Assembly (NCBI GenBank): GCA_037190825.1
Contig: JBBCJS010000052.1
Coordinates: 48,134 to 112,133, forward strand
Reading direction: 5' to 3'
Length of the DNA stretch: 64,000 nucleotides
Source of the DNA: Denitratimonas flava_A
Lineage (GTDB): Bacteria; Pseudomonadota; Gammaproteobacteria; Xanthomonadales; Xanthomonadaceae
Shown: piece after piece, positions 53,534 to 62,419 of the stretch
Layout: every line of letters starts with the position of its first letter
Position numbering within the stretch: position 1 is the stretch's first letter
Notes under the pieces: model-generated
The model's database searches: none
Told to the model about the DNA's origin: nothing
What the model saw: the letters and a program-made list of their open reading frames with translations, nothing else
Translations under genes and position numbers: made by a program

Positions 53534-53570
53534 AAAAAAAGCCCTGTTGACAATGGTTTGCGGGGGCTTT
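53534..53570 (-). terminator. probable terminator of the DUF423 gene
   Basis: On the minus strand AAAGCCC pairs with GGGCTTT around a long loop, followed by seven T. It starts two bases after the DUF423 stop. The loop is long, so efficiency is uncertain. Confidence 0.5.
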
Positions 53571-53572
53571 CC

Positions 53573-53965
53573 TTATTGCGGCGCAGCATCGCCGACGGAC
53601 GGGGAACGCAGCAACGCCATCGCGCGCGCGATCCAGCCGAGCATGAAGGCGATGCCGCCGGCCGGCGCGAGCGCCGTCGAAACGCCCCACAATGCGCCCG
53701 CGACGAGGCTGCCGCAGAACATCGCACAACCGGCGAGCCACAGCACGAGACTCGCACCCGCCCACGCGCCGCGTTGCCGCAGCGCAAAAACCGCGAGCGC
53801 GAATCCGTGGAAAAAAAGATACAGCGAGGCCGTGTCGAGCCGTGCCCGCGCCACTTCCGGGGCTCCGTGCGCGGCATAGGCTCCCAAGCCGACGGCAAGC
53901 GCGCAGAACACCGCGCCGAGGGCGGCGGCGAGGCGATGGGCGGGCTGCGTACCGATACTGGTCAT
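53573..53965 (-). CDS. DUF423 small membrane protein
   Basis: A 130-residue inner-membrane protein with four predicted helices. Family blocks are ALGAVFCALAVGLGAYAAHG near the start, YLFFHGFALAVFAL, and GCAMFCGSLVAGALWG followed by PAGGIAFMLGWIARA. The start at 53965 is chosen for the GGAGAGAG upstream; a longer frame from 53992 has no support. The function of this widely conserved family (YgdD-like) is unknown. Confidence 0.85.
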   Translation of the reverse strand: MTSIGTQPAHRLAAALGAVFCALAVGLGAYAAHGAPEVARARLDTASLYLFFHGFALAVFALRQRGAWAGASLVLWLAGCAMFCGSLVAGALWGVSTALAPAGGIAFMLGWIARAMALLRSPSVGDAAPQ

Positions 53966-53994
53966 GCGCTCTCTCCGGAACATCCGGGCCATCC

Positions 53995-54044
53995 GTCATC
54001 CCGGCGGTTCTTGACGGACGGATGCCTGGTCAAGCCGGGATGAC
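53995..54044. repeat. REP-like inverted repeat
   Basis: GTCATCCCGGC and GCCGGGATGAC form an 11-bp outer stem; within the 28-base loop CTTGAC and GTCAAG can pair as well. It lies between the DUF423 and DUF4340 genes. Its core differs from the TTCCCGC-type palindromes elsewhere in the window. Confidence 0.6.
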
Positions 54045-54073
54045 GCCGGTTCAAACCAAACCGTTCCCGGCCA

Positions 54074-55177
54074 TCAGCCCTTGGGCTTGAGGTAATCCTC
54101 AAGCCCCTTGTTGAGATTGGCGGCCTTGAACGATGGCAGCGCGTAGGTCCAGGCGCCGTGGGCGCGCTGGAAGGCCACGACTTCCTCGGTCAGTGCGTCG
54201 AGCGTGGCCGGCGCGGGGGCATCTTCGCCGCTTCCGGTGTCGTCGCCCTCGGCCGGCGCGGGCTGGCGCGCCAGCCATGCCCGCGCGGCGTCCTCGTCCA
54301 GCGTCATCGCAAGGCGCGCATAGGTGCGCCCCTCGTCCTGCCAGGACACGATCTCGACCTGCCGGCCATCGTCGAGCGTGAAGCGCGCCTGGCGGATTGT
54401 TTCCGGCGGCGCGCGTTCGGCGGCGGGGAACACGTCTTCGAAGGTCAGCCCGGACAGCAGGCCGGCGAGGGCCTCGCGCTGGTAACCATCGGCCGCTTCG
54501 CGCCCGCGCGGCAGGTTGACGAGGGCGAAATCCGACGCGGTGTCGTCCTCGGTGCGCGCCAGTTCGATGGTCCCGCCGTCTTCGGTCTTCACCGAGATCG
54601 CGGCGATACGGTTGGCGCCCACGTCGACGATGCGCCTGACCAGCCAGTTGGCCGGGTTGCGCTCGACCGCGATGTTGCGTTCCACCAGCCAGCTCTGCGC
54701 CTCGTCCGCGGCGCGCACGTAGGTGCCGGTGCCGCGCGCGAGGTTGTCGCCGAACACGTAGGCAAAGGTCCGGGCCGGGGTGGCGATGTCCACGCGCACG
54801 CCGTGCGCGTCTTCCGCCGAGACGTCTTCCACGCCCAGTTGCGCGTGGCGTTCCGGCAGCGCGGTCTTGGCCTCGACGCGGCGCGCGGCGGCTATCCCCG
54901 AGAGCAGGCCGCGCAGCTTCTCCACGTCCACGCGGTAGCCGCCCTTCTCCGCCAGCCCCCAGCCCTCCTCGCCGCGTTCCAGGGTGGCGAGCACGGCATT
55001 GCCGGCAGCGGTGATGCGGACCTGGGTGACGCTGTCCAGCGCCTCGGCAAGTCCCGGCGCGAGCGGGCCCGGGCTGGCCGAAGCCGGCTCGGGCGTGCGC
55101 GAGGAGGAAATCCACGCCGCCGCCAGCAGGGCCAGCACGGCAGCCACGGCGATGGCGATGAGCGTGCGCGTCTTCAT
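54074..55177 (-). CDS. DUF4340 protein of the Gld-type ABC operon
   Basis: A 367-residue protein with an N-terminal membrane anchor (TLIAIAVAAVLALLAAAWI) and a periplasmic part of two repeated DUF4340 domains (LLSGIAAARRVEAKTALPERHAQLGVE; NWLVRRIVDVGANRIAAISV). It is the last gene of a four-gene operon after the ATPase, permease and GldG-like genes. Its start overlaps the GldG-like stop by four bases. Its exact role is unknown; the fixed neighbourhood suggests it works with the GldG-like protein. Confidence 0.88.
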   Translation of the reverse strand: MKTRTLIAIAVAAVLALLAAAWISSSRTPEPASASPGPLAPGLAEALDSVTQVRITAAGNAVLATLERGEEGWGLAEKGGYRVDVEKLRGLLSGIAAARRVEAKTALPERHAQLGVEDVSAEDAHGVRVDIATPARTFAYVFGDNLARGTGTYVRAADEAQSWLVERNIAVERNPANWLVRRIVDVGANRIAAISVKTEDGGTIELARTEDDTASDFALVNLPRGREAADGYQREALAGLLSGLTFEDVFPAAERAPPETIRQARFTLDDGRQVEIVSWQDEGRTYARLAMTLDEDAARAWLARQPAPAEGDDTGSGEDAPAPATLDALTEEVVAFQRAHGAWTYALPSFKAANLNKGLEDYLKPKG

Positions 55178-57033
55178 GCCGCGGCCCTCCGCTGGCGCGC
55201 ACGCCAGCCGACGAACGCGAGCGCGCCCAGCGTCAGCAGCAGGGGCATGCCGGCGATGTTGAGGAACTTGAGCTTGCCGCCGAGCGCCTGGATGTCCTCG
55301 TCGAGCTGGCGGCGCACCTGGCGCAGGTCCTTGCGGATGCGCAGCTTCTCCTCCTGGAAGCGCAGCAGTTCGGCCTGCTGCTCCGGGCTGAGCGCCAGCG
55401 CATTGCCGCCCGGCTGGGTCTGTTGCAGGGCGGTCAGCTTTTCCTCGGTTTCCTGCAACCGCGCCTGCAACTCGCGCTCCTTGGCGCGGAAGCGCGCGTC
55501 GGCCTCCACGCGCAACGCGTCCACGGTGGTGAACGGACGGCTGGAACCGGCGCGGGTGCGCACCGCGATGAGGTCGGCGCTGCCGATCAGGTTGTCCACC
55601 GCGTTGATGACGAAATCGCCGTTGCTGGCGAACGCATTCACCACGCGCTGGCCGAAGAACTGCTGCACCTGCGCCCAGAGGCGATCGGTGAGCAGGTCGG
55701 TATCGGCCACCAGCACGATGTTGGCCGGCTCGCGGCTTTCGGCCAGGTGGCCCTCGCCTTCGCGGTCCGGGAAGGCCGTGGTCAACGGGCCGGTGAGACG
55801 CACCGCGATGGCGTAGCGTTCGCCGGTGGGGGAGAAGTCGGCGTAGAGCTGGGCCGGATCGGGCGAGAAGCGCAGGCGCTGCGCATCGGTGGCGCCGGCA
55901 TTGGCCGAGCTTTGCAGCAGCGGCTCCAGCGCCACCTTGGCATCGTCCGCCAGGCCGAAGCTGCCGGCGCTGGACAGGTGGATGGTGCCGAGCTGCGCCG
56001 TCACCACGTCATCGGCATTGGAATCGTCGCGCGACAGCCCGATCACCGCCAGGTGCCGCACCGGCGGCATCCCGGGCTGCACCTGCACTTCCAGCGCGCG
56101 CTGCGCATCGAGCACGACGCGGCCCGGATCGTAGGTGACGCCCCAGGCGGCGAACAGTTCGGGCAGGTCCGAAGACGTGTCGTCGAACATCGCCTGGGTC
56201 GGGTCGGCGCCGCCGGCCGGCGCCTGCGCCTCGGCGTTGGGATCCACGAAGGCCAGCAGGTTCCCGCCGCGCAGCACGAACTGGTCGATGGCGTACAGCG
56301 TGTCGGTGGACAGGTGGCGCGGATGCACCACGACCAGCGCCTTCACGTCCTCGGGAATGGCGGTGACGTCGGTTTCCACGCGGCGCACCTCGAACAGGTT
56401 GCGCATTTCCCCGTCGATGACCCAGCCCTGGGTCGGGCGGCCGGCGGCCGGATCGAAGCTCGGCCCCATCGGCAGCGTGCTCATCACCCCGACCACCGGG
56501 CGCGCGTCGCCGGCGAGGCTGGACACCAGCTTGGCCACGTCGTATTCGAGGAAGGCTTCCTTGTCCGGCTGGAAGAACGGGATCGTGGCTTCGTTGCCGA
56601 TGGCGTTGGTGCCGGCGAGGCCGAAGAACAGCGTATCGCCGGCGTTGCCCACCGGCACGACCTGGAGCCCCATCGCGGTGGCGCGGTCCTCGTCCTCGGA
56701 GAACGGCTGCGGATCGATCACGGCAAGGCGCAGCTTGCCGCCCGAGCGCGCCGCCATTTCCTCCAGCAGTTCGCGCACGCGGCCGGCGTAGGTGCGAAGC
56801 TGCGGCAGGTCGCGCGCGGCGTGGTCGGAGTAGTAGTAGGTCAGGTTCACCGGCTCGTCGAGCTTGCCGAGGATGGCCTTGGTGCCGTCGGTGAGCGTGT
56901 AGAGGCGGTGCTGGGTGAGGTCCAGCCGCGCACCGCGGAACAGGTTGCCGGTGAGCACCACCAGCGCGATGAACAGCAGCGCCAGCGCCAGGAGCGCCAC
57001 GCCGGTGGAGATGCGTCGTTGAGTCAGGTTCAT
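55174..57033 (-). CDS. GldG-like ABC-transporter auxiliary membrane protein
   Basis: A 619-residue protein with a membrane helix at each end (VALLALALLFIALVVLTGNLF; LNIAGMPLLLTLGALAFVGW). Between them is a large periplasmic part with the ABC_transp_aux region (VNLTYYYSDHAARDLPQLRTYAGRVRELLEEM, DPQPFSEDEDRATAMGLQ). A coiled coil (about residues 510-595) lies before the last helix. Homologues include Flavobacterium GldG of gliding motility; here no gliding genes are present, so a general export or envelope role is more likely. Transcribed with the permease gene nine bases upstream. Confidence 0.9.
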   Translation of the reverse strand: MNLTQRRISTGVALLALALLFIALVVLTGNLFRGARLDLTQHRLYTLTDGTKAILGKLDEPVNLTYYYSDHAARDLPQLRTYAGRVRELLEEMAARSGGKLRLAVIDPQPFSEDEDRATAMGLQVVPVGNAGDTLFFGLAGTNAIGNEATIPFFQPDKEAFLEYDVAKLVSSLAGDARPVVGVMSTLPMGPSFDPAAGRPTQGWVIDGEMRNLFEVRRVETDVTAIPEDVKALVVVHPRHLSTDTLYAIDQFVLRGGNLLAFVDPNAEAQAPAGGADPTQAMFDDTSSDLPELFAAWGVTYDPGRVVLDAQRALEVQVQPGMPPVRHLAVIGLSRDDSNADDVVTAQLGTIHLSSAGSFGLADDAKVALEPLLQSSANAGATDAQRLRFSPDPAQLYADFSPTGERYAIAVRLTGPLTTAFPDREGEGHLAESREPANIVLVADTDLLTDRLWAQVQQFFGQRVVNAFASNGDFVINAVDNLIGSADLIAVRTRAGSSRPFTTVDALRVEADARFRAKERELQARLQETEEKLTALQQTQPGGNALALSPEQQAELLRFQEEKLRIRKDLRQVRRQLDEDIQALGGKLKFLNIAGMPLLLTLGALAFVGWRARQRRAAA

Positions 57034-57042
57034 GGCAGCACC

Positions 57043-57777
57043 TCAATCGGCTTTCTTGAGGTCGATCACCAGCGCGCAGGCGGTGAGCCAGAACGCGATG
57101 ACCAGGAGGAAGAACAGTACGTCGCGCAGGTCGACCACGCCCTTGGCGATGGCGGAAAAGTGCGTCAGGAAGCTCAACCCGGCGATGGCATCGACCACGC
57201 CCTGCGGGAAGACCGCGCCGATGAACTCCAGCACCAGCGGGAAGCCGGCGAGCAGCAGCGCAAAGCACACCACCACGGTCAGGATGAAGGCGATCACCTG
57301 GTTGCGCGTGGCGGCCGACAGGCAGGCGCCGATGGCAAGGAAGGCGCCGGCCATCAGCGCGCTGCCGAGGTAGCCGGCCAGGATCACGCCGTTGTCCGGA
57401 TCGCCGAGGTAATTGACCGTGATCCAGATCGGGAAGGTCAGCGCCAGCGCGATGCACAGGAAGGCCCAGGCCGCGAGGAACTTGCCGACCACCGCCTGCC
57501 ACATCGTCACCGGCAGCGTCAGCAGCAGTTCGATGGTGCCGCTCTTGCGCTCCTCGCTCCACAGCCGCATCGACACCGCCGGCACCAGGAACAGGTACAG
57601 CCACGGATGGAAGTTGAAGAAGGGTTGCAGATCGGCCTGGCCACGTTCGTAGAAGCCGCCCAGGTAGAACGTGAAGGCCCCGGCCAGCACCAGGAAGATC
57701 ACGATGAACACATAGGCCACGGGCGTGGCGAAATAGCTCGCCAGCTCGCGCCGGAAGATCGCGCGCACCGGGTTCAT
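57043..57777 (-). CDS. ABC-2 type permease (GldF-like)
   Basis: A 244-residue inner-membrane permease with six hydrophobic helices. It begins MNPVRAIFRRELASYFATPVAYVFI and contains the ABC-2 family block SMRLWSEERKSGTIELLLTLPV between helices 2 and 3. It pairs with the ATPase encoded just upstream, whose stop it overlaps by four bases. The transported substrate is unknown. Confidence 0.92.
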   Translation of the reverse strand: MNPVRAIFRRELASYFATPVAYVFIVIFLVLAGAFTFYLGGFYERGQADLQPFFNFHPWLYLFLVPAVSMRLWSEERKSGTIELLLTLPVTMWQAVVGKFLAAWAFLCIALALTFPIWITVNYLGDPDNGVILAGYLGSALMAGAFLAIGACLSAATRNQVIAFILTVVVCFALLLAGFPLVLEFIGAVFPQGVVDAIAGLSFLTHFSAIAKGVVDLRDVLFFLLVIAFWLTACALVIDLKKAD

Positions 57778-58718
57778 GCGGCCTCCTTGCGGGCGTTCTG
57801 CGCGCCCAGCGTGATGCTGCGGAACACCTCGTCCAGGCGTCCGCGTTCCAGTTGCACTTCGCTCACCTCCACGTTCTGGCTGCGCAGGAAATCCTCGACC
57901 CGGTCGAAGATGCGCTGGCCGGCGCGCGGGAACGCGGTGATGCGGCCGTCCTGTGGATCGATCTCGACCTGGGCCACGCCTTCCACCCGCACCAGCCCTT
58001 CGCGCACCGCGGCCGGGTTGGGCGCGGTCAGCGACACCGCGCCGTGATAGCGCGAGCGCGCTTCCAGTTCCGCCGGGGTGGCATCGGCCAGCACGCGGCC
58101 GGCGGCGATGATGATGGCGCGCGAGCAGACCGCGTGCACTTCCTCGAGGATGTGGGTGGAGATGATGATGGTGCGGTCGGCCGACATCGAGGCGATCAGG
58201 CTGCGCACCTCGTGCTTCTGGTTCGGGTCCAGGCCGTCGGTGGGTTCGTCCAGGATCAGCGCGCGCGGATCGTGCAGGATCGCCTGCGCCAGGCCGACGC
58301 GGCGGCGGAAGCCCTTGGAGAGGGTGTCGATGGGCTGGTCCAGCACGGTTTCCAGTTGCAGCCGGCCGATGGCGTCGTCCAGGCGCTGGCGGCGGCGTTC
58401 GCCGGAAAGCCCGCGCACGTCGGCGATGAAGCCCAGGAAGCCCAGCACCGTCATCTCGCCATAGCTCGGCGCGCCTTCGGAGAGGTACCCGAGCGCGCGG
58501 CGCGCCTGGATGGACTGCTCGCGCACGTCGAAGCCGCAGACCTTCGCCGTGCCCGCCGTGGGCGCCAGGAAGCCGGCGATCATCTTCATCGTGGTGGATT
58601 TGCCGGCCCCGTTGGGACCGAGGAAGCCGAGCACCTGGCCCGGCTCGACGCGGAAGGAAACTTCATCGACGGCGCGGATGCGCCCGTAGGTCTTGGACAA
58701 GCGTTCCGTTTCTATCAT
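57774..58718 (-). CDS. ABC transporter ATP-binding protein (GldA-like)
   Basis: A 314-residue ATPase from the ATG at 58718, preceded by AGGGAG. Walker A is GPNGAGKST, the Q loop precedes LGYLSEGAP, the signature is LSKGFRRRVGLAQAI (degenerate C motif, as in many GldA/NosF-like ATPases) and Walker B is ALILDEPTDGLD. A C-terminal accessory domain of about 90 residues follows. First gene of the leftward operon ATPase - permease - GldG-like - DUF4340. Confidence 0.93.
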   Translation of the reverse strand: MIETERLSKTYGRIRAVDEVSFRVEPGQVLGFLGPNGAGKSTTMKMIAGFLAPTAGTAKVCGFDVREQSIQARRALGYLSEGAPSYGEMTVLGFLGFIADVRGLSGERRRQRLDDAIGRLQLETVLDQPIDTLSKGFRRRVGLAQAILHDPRALILDEPTDGLDPNQKHEVRSLIASMSADRTIIISTHILEEVHAVCSRAIIIAAGRVLADATPAELEARSRYHGAVSLTAPNPAAVREGLVRVEGVAQVEIDPQDGRITAFPRAGQRIFDRVEDFLRSQNVEVSEVQLERGRLDEVFRSITLGAQNARKEAA

Positions 58719-58946
58719 GGACTTCTCCCTTTGGATGCGGCGGACCGACCCGTCGGGAACGGACGCCACGGCGCCGCCGAATTACCACGAAACATGGAAA
58801 AAGTTCCCGCCGCGTTGTGGCGGAAGAACCTGGAAAAGCGCCCCGCCGCGATGCGCCGGGAAGGGCCCACCCCGCGATGGGCCCGGCGCGGCGAACCGCG
58901 TCGCCGCCGGCCTGCCGCGCCGCAGGACGCTGCGGCGCGGACACGG

Positions 58947-60077
58947 TCACTTGATCGGCCAGTACACCCGGAACTGGGCGTCCTCGGCGGCGGTGTCGGC
59001 GATCTCGGTGAGGTATTCCTCGAACGCGCGGTCCTGCAACTGCTCACCGAACGCAGCCGCGTAGGAGCGCAACTGGTCGCGGATCAGGGGCAACGCCGCC
59101 GGGTGGCCGCGATAGGGCGCGGACACGACGCGACCGCCGTAGCTCTGGCCCACGCGGATGTTGTCGGGCAGGCGCAGGTTCTCCAGCGGCGCGGGCGGCG
59201 TGAGGTCGACCTCGCGCGCCTGGAGCGTCGCGGACAGTTCCTCGCCGTTCCCGTTCTCCTCGTCCTCGCCTTCGTCCTCGTCCGGCACCTCCGAGCGGCG
59301 CGCCACCGGGATGGCCACGTCGAACTCGTACTTTTCCGCGCCGAAGTTGGTGGTGATCAGGCGCGGACTGTCGGTTTCCACCAGCTGGTTGGCCGAGATC
59401 GCCGCGCGCAGGTCCTTGAGCGCCAGGTCCATCGCGTTCTCCACGGCGGTGATGTTGCGGTCGGCCGTGGTGGTGATGAACAGGATGTTGAGCGGGGCGA
59501 CCTGCGTGACCTGCACGTCCAGGGCGCGGTAGTCGAAGTTGGGCATCGACGCCAGCAGGTTGGAGATGTTGGCCAGGCTGCGCTTGATGTCGTCGCCGAC
59601 GGTGCGGTCCACGTACAGGCCGGCGTAGCGGCCCGGCAGGCTCCAGCCGTATTCGACCGAGTAGGACCAGTCGATTTCCACGATCTTGCCGCGCTGGTCG
59701 AAACTGACCACGTGGTTCTTGTTCTGGCCGTGGGAGTCGTTGTAGACGGTGTAGCGGATGCGCTCGTCCTGCTGGCTCTCGGTGATGTGCCAGCTGCCGT
59801 TGCCCACCTCCACGCGGTGGGAGGCGTAGTCCAGCTGCGCGCCAACGCCGCGCTCGGCGCCGGACACGGTGTAGCGCACGTTCGGATCGTGCTGGCGCAG
59901 GGGGTTCCAGTCGCCGAACCGCTTGAAACTGTTGAGGGTATCGAAGGCCTGCCGCAGCGGGTGGCTGGTCTCCACGCTGTGCTGCACGGTACGGCGGTCG
60001 GGCAGGAACACACCTACCACCACGAACAGCGCCACCACGATCAGTACGGACGTCAGCAACTCTAGAAAACGGGTCAT
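58947..60077 (-). CDS. SRPBCC-domain protein with N-terminal membrane anchor
   Basis: A 376-residue protein from the ATG at 60077. The hydrophobic helix LTSVLIVVALFVVVGVFL is followed by a START/polyketide-cyclase (SRPBCC) domain (HPLRQAFDTLNSFKRFGDWNPL, WSYSVEYGWSLPGRYAGLYVD, DDIKRSLANI). A second domain (about 175-370) contains a very acidic stretch (DEDEGEDEENGNGEE). Ligand and role are unknown. It stands alone between the ABC operon and the two-component genes. Confidence 0.82.
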   Translation of the reverse strand: MTRFLELLTSVLIVVALFVVVGVFLPDRRTVQHSVETSHPLRQAFDTLNSFKRFGDWNPLRQHDPNVRYTVSGAERGVGAQLDYASHRVEVGNGSWHITESQQDERIRYTVYNDSHGQNKNHVVSFDQRGKIVEIDWSYSVEYGWSLPGRYAGLYVDRTVGDDIKRSLANISNLLASMPNFDYRALDVQVTQVAPLNILFITTTADRNITAVENAMDLALKDLRAAISANQLVETDSPRLITTNFGAEKYEFDVAIPVARRSEVPDEDEGEDEENGNGEELSATLQAREVDLTPPAPLENLRLPDNIRVGQSYGGRVVSAPYRGHPAALPLIRDQLRSYAAAFGEQLQDRAFEEYLTEIADTAAEDAQFRVYWPIK

Positions 60078-60236
60078 TCGGGGTCTCCGGGGGGCATTTC
60101 TCGCCATTTCCGGATACGGCGGACCGCGCGCGCGGGTTCCACTGCATCGGGAGCCGCGAAGCATAGCTGAAGCGTGGATAACCCGCATCCGTCATCGACG
60201 ATCCGGCGGAATCGGGGCGAATGGGCCGAAGCCCAA

Positions 60237-60340
60237 CGGCATGCAAGCCGCCGGGCCGGCCATCCTCGCCCTCAGACCAGCTTCAGCTCGAACGCCTTGA
60301 GCACGGCGCGGGTGCGGTCGCGCACGCCGAGTTTGGAGAG
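60237..60340 (-). repeat. duplicated 3' end of the response-regulator gene
   Basis: 104 bases that repeat 60393-60496 with about three mismatches, offset by 156 bases. Read leftward it encodes the same last 21 residues, LSKLGVRDRTRAVLKAFELKLV less its first residue, and the same stop, but no start. Each copy also carries GGC(GGC)-ATGCAA-GCCGCC, a terminator-like hairpin. It is a non-coding relic of a local tandem duplication. Confidence 0.85.
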
Positions 60341-60427
60341 GGCGAAGCGGCGCGCCCGCGAGGCGCAGCCTCGCGCACCGCTGAGCGCCCGGCGGCATGC
60401 AAGCCGCCGGGCCGGGCACCCTCGCCC

Positions 60428-61069
60428 TCAGACCAGCTTCAGCTCGAACGCCTTGAGCACGGCGCGGGTGCGGTCGCGCACGCCGAGCTTGGAGAGGATG
60501 TTGGAGACATGGTTCTTGACCGTTCCCTCCGCCACGCCGAGGGAGCCGGCGATCTCCTTGTTGGAGTAGCCGCCGGCCATCAGGCGCAGGATCTCGGTTT
60601 CGCGTTCGGTCAAGGGATCGGGCTGGTCGAGGCTGACGAAATCGTTGCGGATGGTTTCCAGTCCCGAGAGCAGGCGCTGGGTCACGGCCGGCTGCACCAG
60701 CGAACCGCCGGCGGCGACGGTGTGGATGGCGTCCACGAGCTGTTCCAGCGACACGTCCTTGAGCAGGAAGCCGCGCGCGCCGGCCTTGAGCCCGGCCAGC
60801 ACCAGTTCGTCGTCGTCGAAGGTGGTCAGGATGATCGTGGGCGGCAACTGTCCCTGCGCGGACAGCGCCTGCAGGACCTCGAGACCGGACATCACCGGCA
60901 TGCGCATGTCCAGCAGCACCACGTCGGGCTTGACCTGCGGGATCGTCTCGACCGCCTGGCGGCCGTCGCCGGCCTCGGCGACGACGCGGATGTCGTCGGA
61001 CAGTTCCAGCAGCGAACGCACGCCCTGGCGCACCAGGGTCTGGTCGTCGACCAGGCAGACTCGGATCAT
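60428..61069 (-). CDS. NarL/LuxR-family response regulator
   Basis: A 213-residue two-component transcription factor. The receiver domain has the acidic pair VDD (8-10), phosphoacceptor D54 (VVLLDMRMP), Thr in ILTTFDD and Lys in FLLKD. A LuxR-type HTH lies at about residues 150-210 (LTERETEILRLMAGGYSNKEIAGSLGVAEGTVKNHVSNILSKLG). Its start overlaps the kinase stop by four bases, so the two are a coupled pair. The 3' end is duplicated downstream. The regulon is unknown; DesKR-type pairs often sit beside ABC exporters, as here. Confidence 0.95.
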   Translation of the reverse strand: MIRVCLVDDQTLVRQGVRSLLELSDDIRVVAEAGDGRQAVETIPQVKPDVVLLDMRMPVMSGLEVLQALSAQGQLPPTIILTTFDDDELVLAGLKAGARGFLLKDVSLEQLVDAIHTVAAGGSLVQPAVTQRLLSGLETIRNDFVSLDQPDPLTERETEILRLMAGGYSNKEIAGSLGVAEGTVKNHVSNILSKLGVRDRTRAVLKAFELKLV

Positions 61070-62217
61070 GGGGTTCCCTCCAGGGGCAGGAATGCATCCA
61101 GCGCGAAACCGCGCGCGTCGGCGGCGACGACCGACAGGCGCCCGCCGTATTCGGCCAGGCGTTCGCGCATGCCGCGCAGACCGTTGCCGAGCGCCACCTG
61201 CTCGCTGCCGCGGCCGTCGTCGCGCGCGCGCAGCACGATGCCGGCGTCCTCCTTGGCCAGCGCGATCCAGAGGTTGTCGGCCTCGGCATGGCGCACGGCG
61301 TTGGTGATGATCTCCTGCACGCAGCGCAGGACCACCTGCGCGCGCATCGGATCGGCGAGCGCGAACTGTTCGGGCATGTCCAGGTGGATGCGCAGCGAGG
61401 GCACGCCGTCGGCGAGGGCCTCCAGCGCCTCGCGCAGGTCGATCGCACCGCCCTCGCGCAACTGGCTGACCGCCTCGCGCACGTCGGTGAGCAGCAGCTT
61501 GGCGAGGAACTGGGCCTGCTGCACGTGCTCGCGCGCGCGGCCCTGGGAAAGATGCGTGGCCACTTCCAGGTTCAGGCTCAGCGCGGTGAGGTGGTGGCCG
61601 AGCAGGTCGTGCAGTTCGCGCGAGATGCGGGTGCGCTCGTTCAGGCGGCTGGATTCGGCCAGCAGCGCGCGGGTGGCGCGCAGTTCGGAGATCAGCCGGC
61701 GCTGTTCCTCGCGCGCCTGCGCCTGCTGGCGCGCGACCAGGCCGGTGACGAAGGCCACGGTGGAATAGCCGATGTAGAACAGCGCCTGCAACAGCGCCTC
61801 GATGACGCTGAACTCGGGCCTGCCCGCGAACACCGGCACCAGCGCGATGTGCTGGAGCACCAGCCAGGCCAGTCCGATGCGCGGCCCCAGCACCCAGGGC
61901 AGGATGCCGGCGATCACCAGCAGCAGGCCGCCGCCCAGTCCGCTGTTGGAGAAATGGCTGACCGCGATGGCGCAGAACGTGACGAGCGCCAGCAGCGCGA
62001 TGTCGAGCGAACGGTTGAGCGTATGCCCGAGGCGCCGCGTCAGGATCCAGTAGCCGACGCCGAAGGCGATGTAGACCACGCGCCAGGCGATGAGATCGGC
62101 GCGCGACAACCCCTCGTGGAAATACCAGGTGTTGAGTACCAGCGGAATGCCGACGCAGGCCCAGGTGAACAGGCCGGCGTAGCGCAGCAGCTGGGTATGG
62201 CTCAAGCGGGAAAGCAT
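61066..62217 (-). CDS. sensor histidine kinase (HisKA_3, DesK-like)
   Basis: A 383-residue kinase from the ATG at 62217; a longer frame from 62358 runs through a REP-like repeat and is rejected. Five to six membrane helices (residues about 12-160) carry almost no periplasmic loop, so it probably senses a membrane or intracellular signal. The dimerisation domain has the phosphorylated H203 in ISRELHDLLGHHLTAL. The ATPase domain has the N box VQEIITNAVRHA, G1 RDDGRG and G2 GNGLRGMRERL. It is coupled to the response regulator by a four-base overlap. Confidence 0.93.
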   Translation of the reverse strand: MLSRLSHTQLLRYAGLFTWACVGIPLVLNTWYFHEGLSRADLIAWRVVYIAFGVGYWILTRRLGHTLNRSLDIALLALVTFCAIAVSHFSNSGLGGGLLLVIAGILPWVLGPRIGLAWLVLQHIALVPVFAGRPEFSVIEALLQALFYIGYSTVAFVTGLVARQQAQAREEQRRLISELRATRALLAESSRLNERTRISRELHDLLGHHLTALSLNLEVATHLSQGRAREHVQQAQFLAKLLLTDVREAVSQLREGGAIDLREALEALADGVPSLRIHLDMPEQFALADPMRAQVVLRCVQEIITNAVRHAEADNLWIALAKEDAGIVLRARDDGRGSEQVALGNGLRGMRERLAEYGGRLSVVAADARGFALDAFLPLEGTP

Positions 62218-62299
62218 GGCGCCATCATAGGCCCGGACGGGGCTGGCGCATCCTGTGCCGCAGGTCATGCGGCAGGGTTCGCCCCGGAGCCCGTTCATC

Positions 62300-62319
62300 A
62301 TCCCCGCGAAGGCGGGGAT
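62300..62319. repeat. REP-like palindrome (first of a pair)
   Basis: ATCCCCGC, GAAG, GCGGGGAT: the same core as at 16358, with C replacing T in the arms. Together with the half-copy at 62380 it forms a doublet before the kinase gene. Confidence 0.75.
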
Positions 62320-62379
62320 CCGGAGGCTTTCCCGAACCTTCCGGGGACACTGGAACACCGGCCATTGGGCTGTCGAACG

Positions 62380-62397
62380 CGCCTTCGCGGGAATGAC
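62380..62397. repeat. REP-like half-palindrome in inverse orientation
   Basis: CGCCTTCGCGGGAATGAC is the reverse complement of part of the 16358-16383 element. With 62300-62319 it gives an inverted pair about 80 bases apart, the layout of REP doublets. Confidence 0.65.
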
Positions 62398-62419
62398 GGC
62401 GGTGGGTGGACGGCGGGGT

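Noticed and set aside
50630..54043. A 1137-codon open frame antisense to the penicillin-acylase-family gene
   Set aside because: Runs across a terminator, a whole gene on the other strand and the DUF423 gene; Val/Gly/Arg-rich shadow only.
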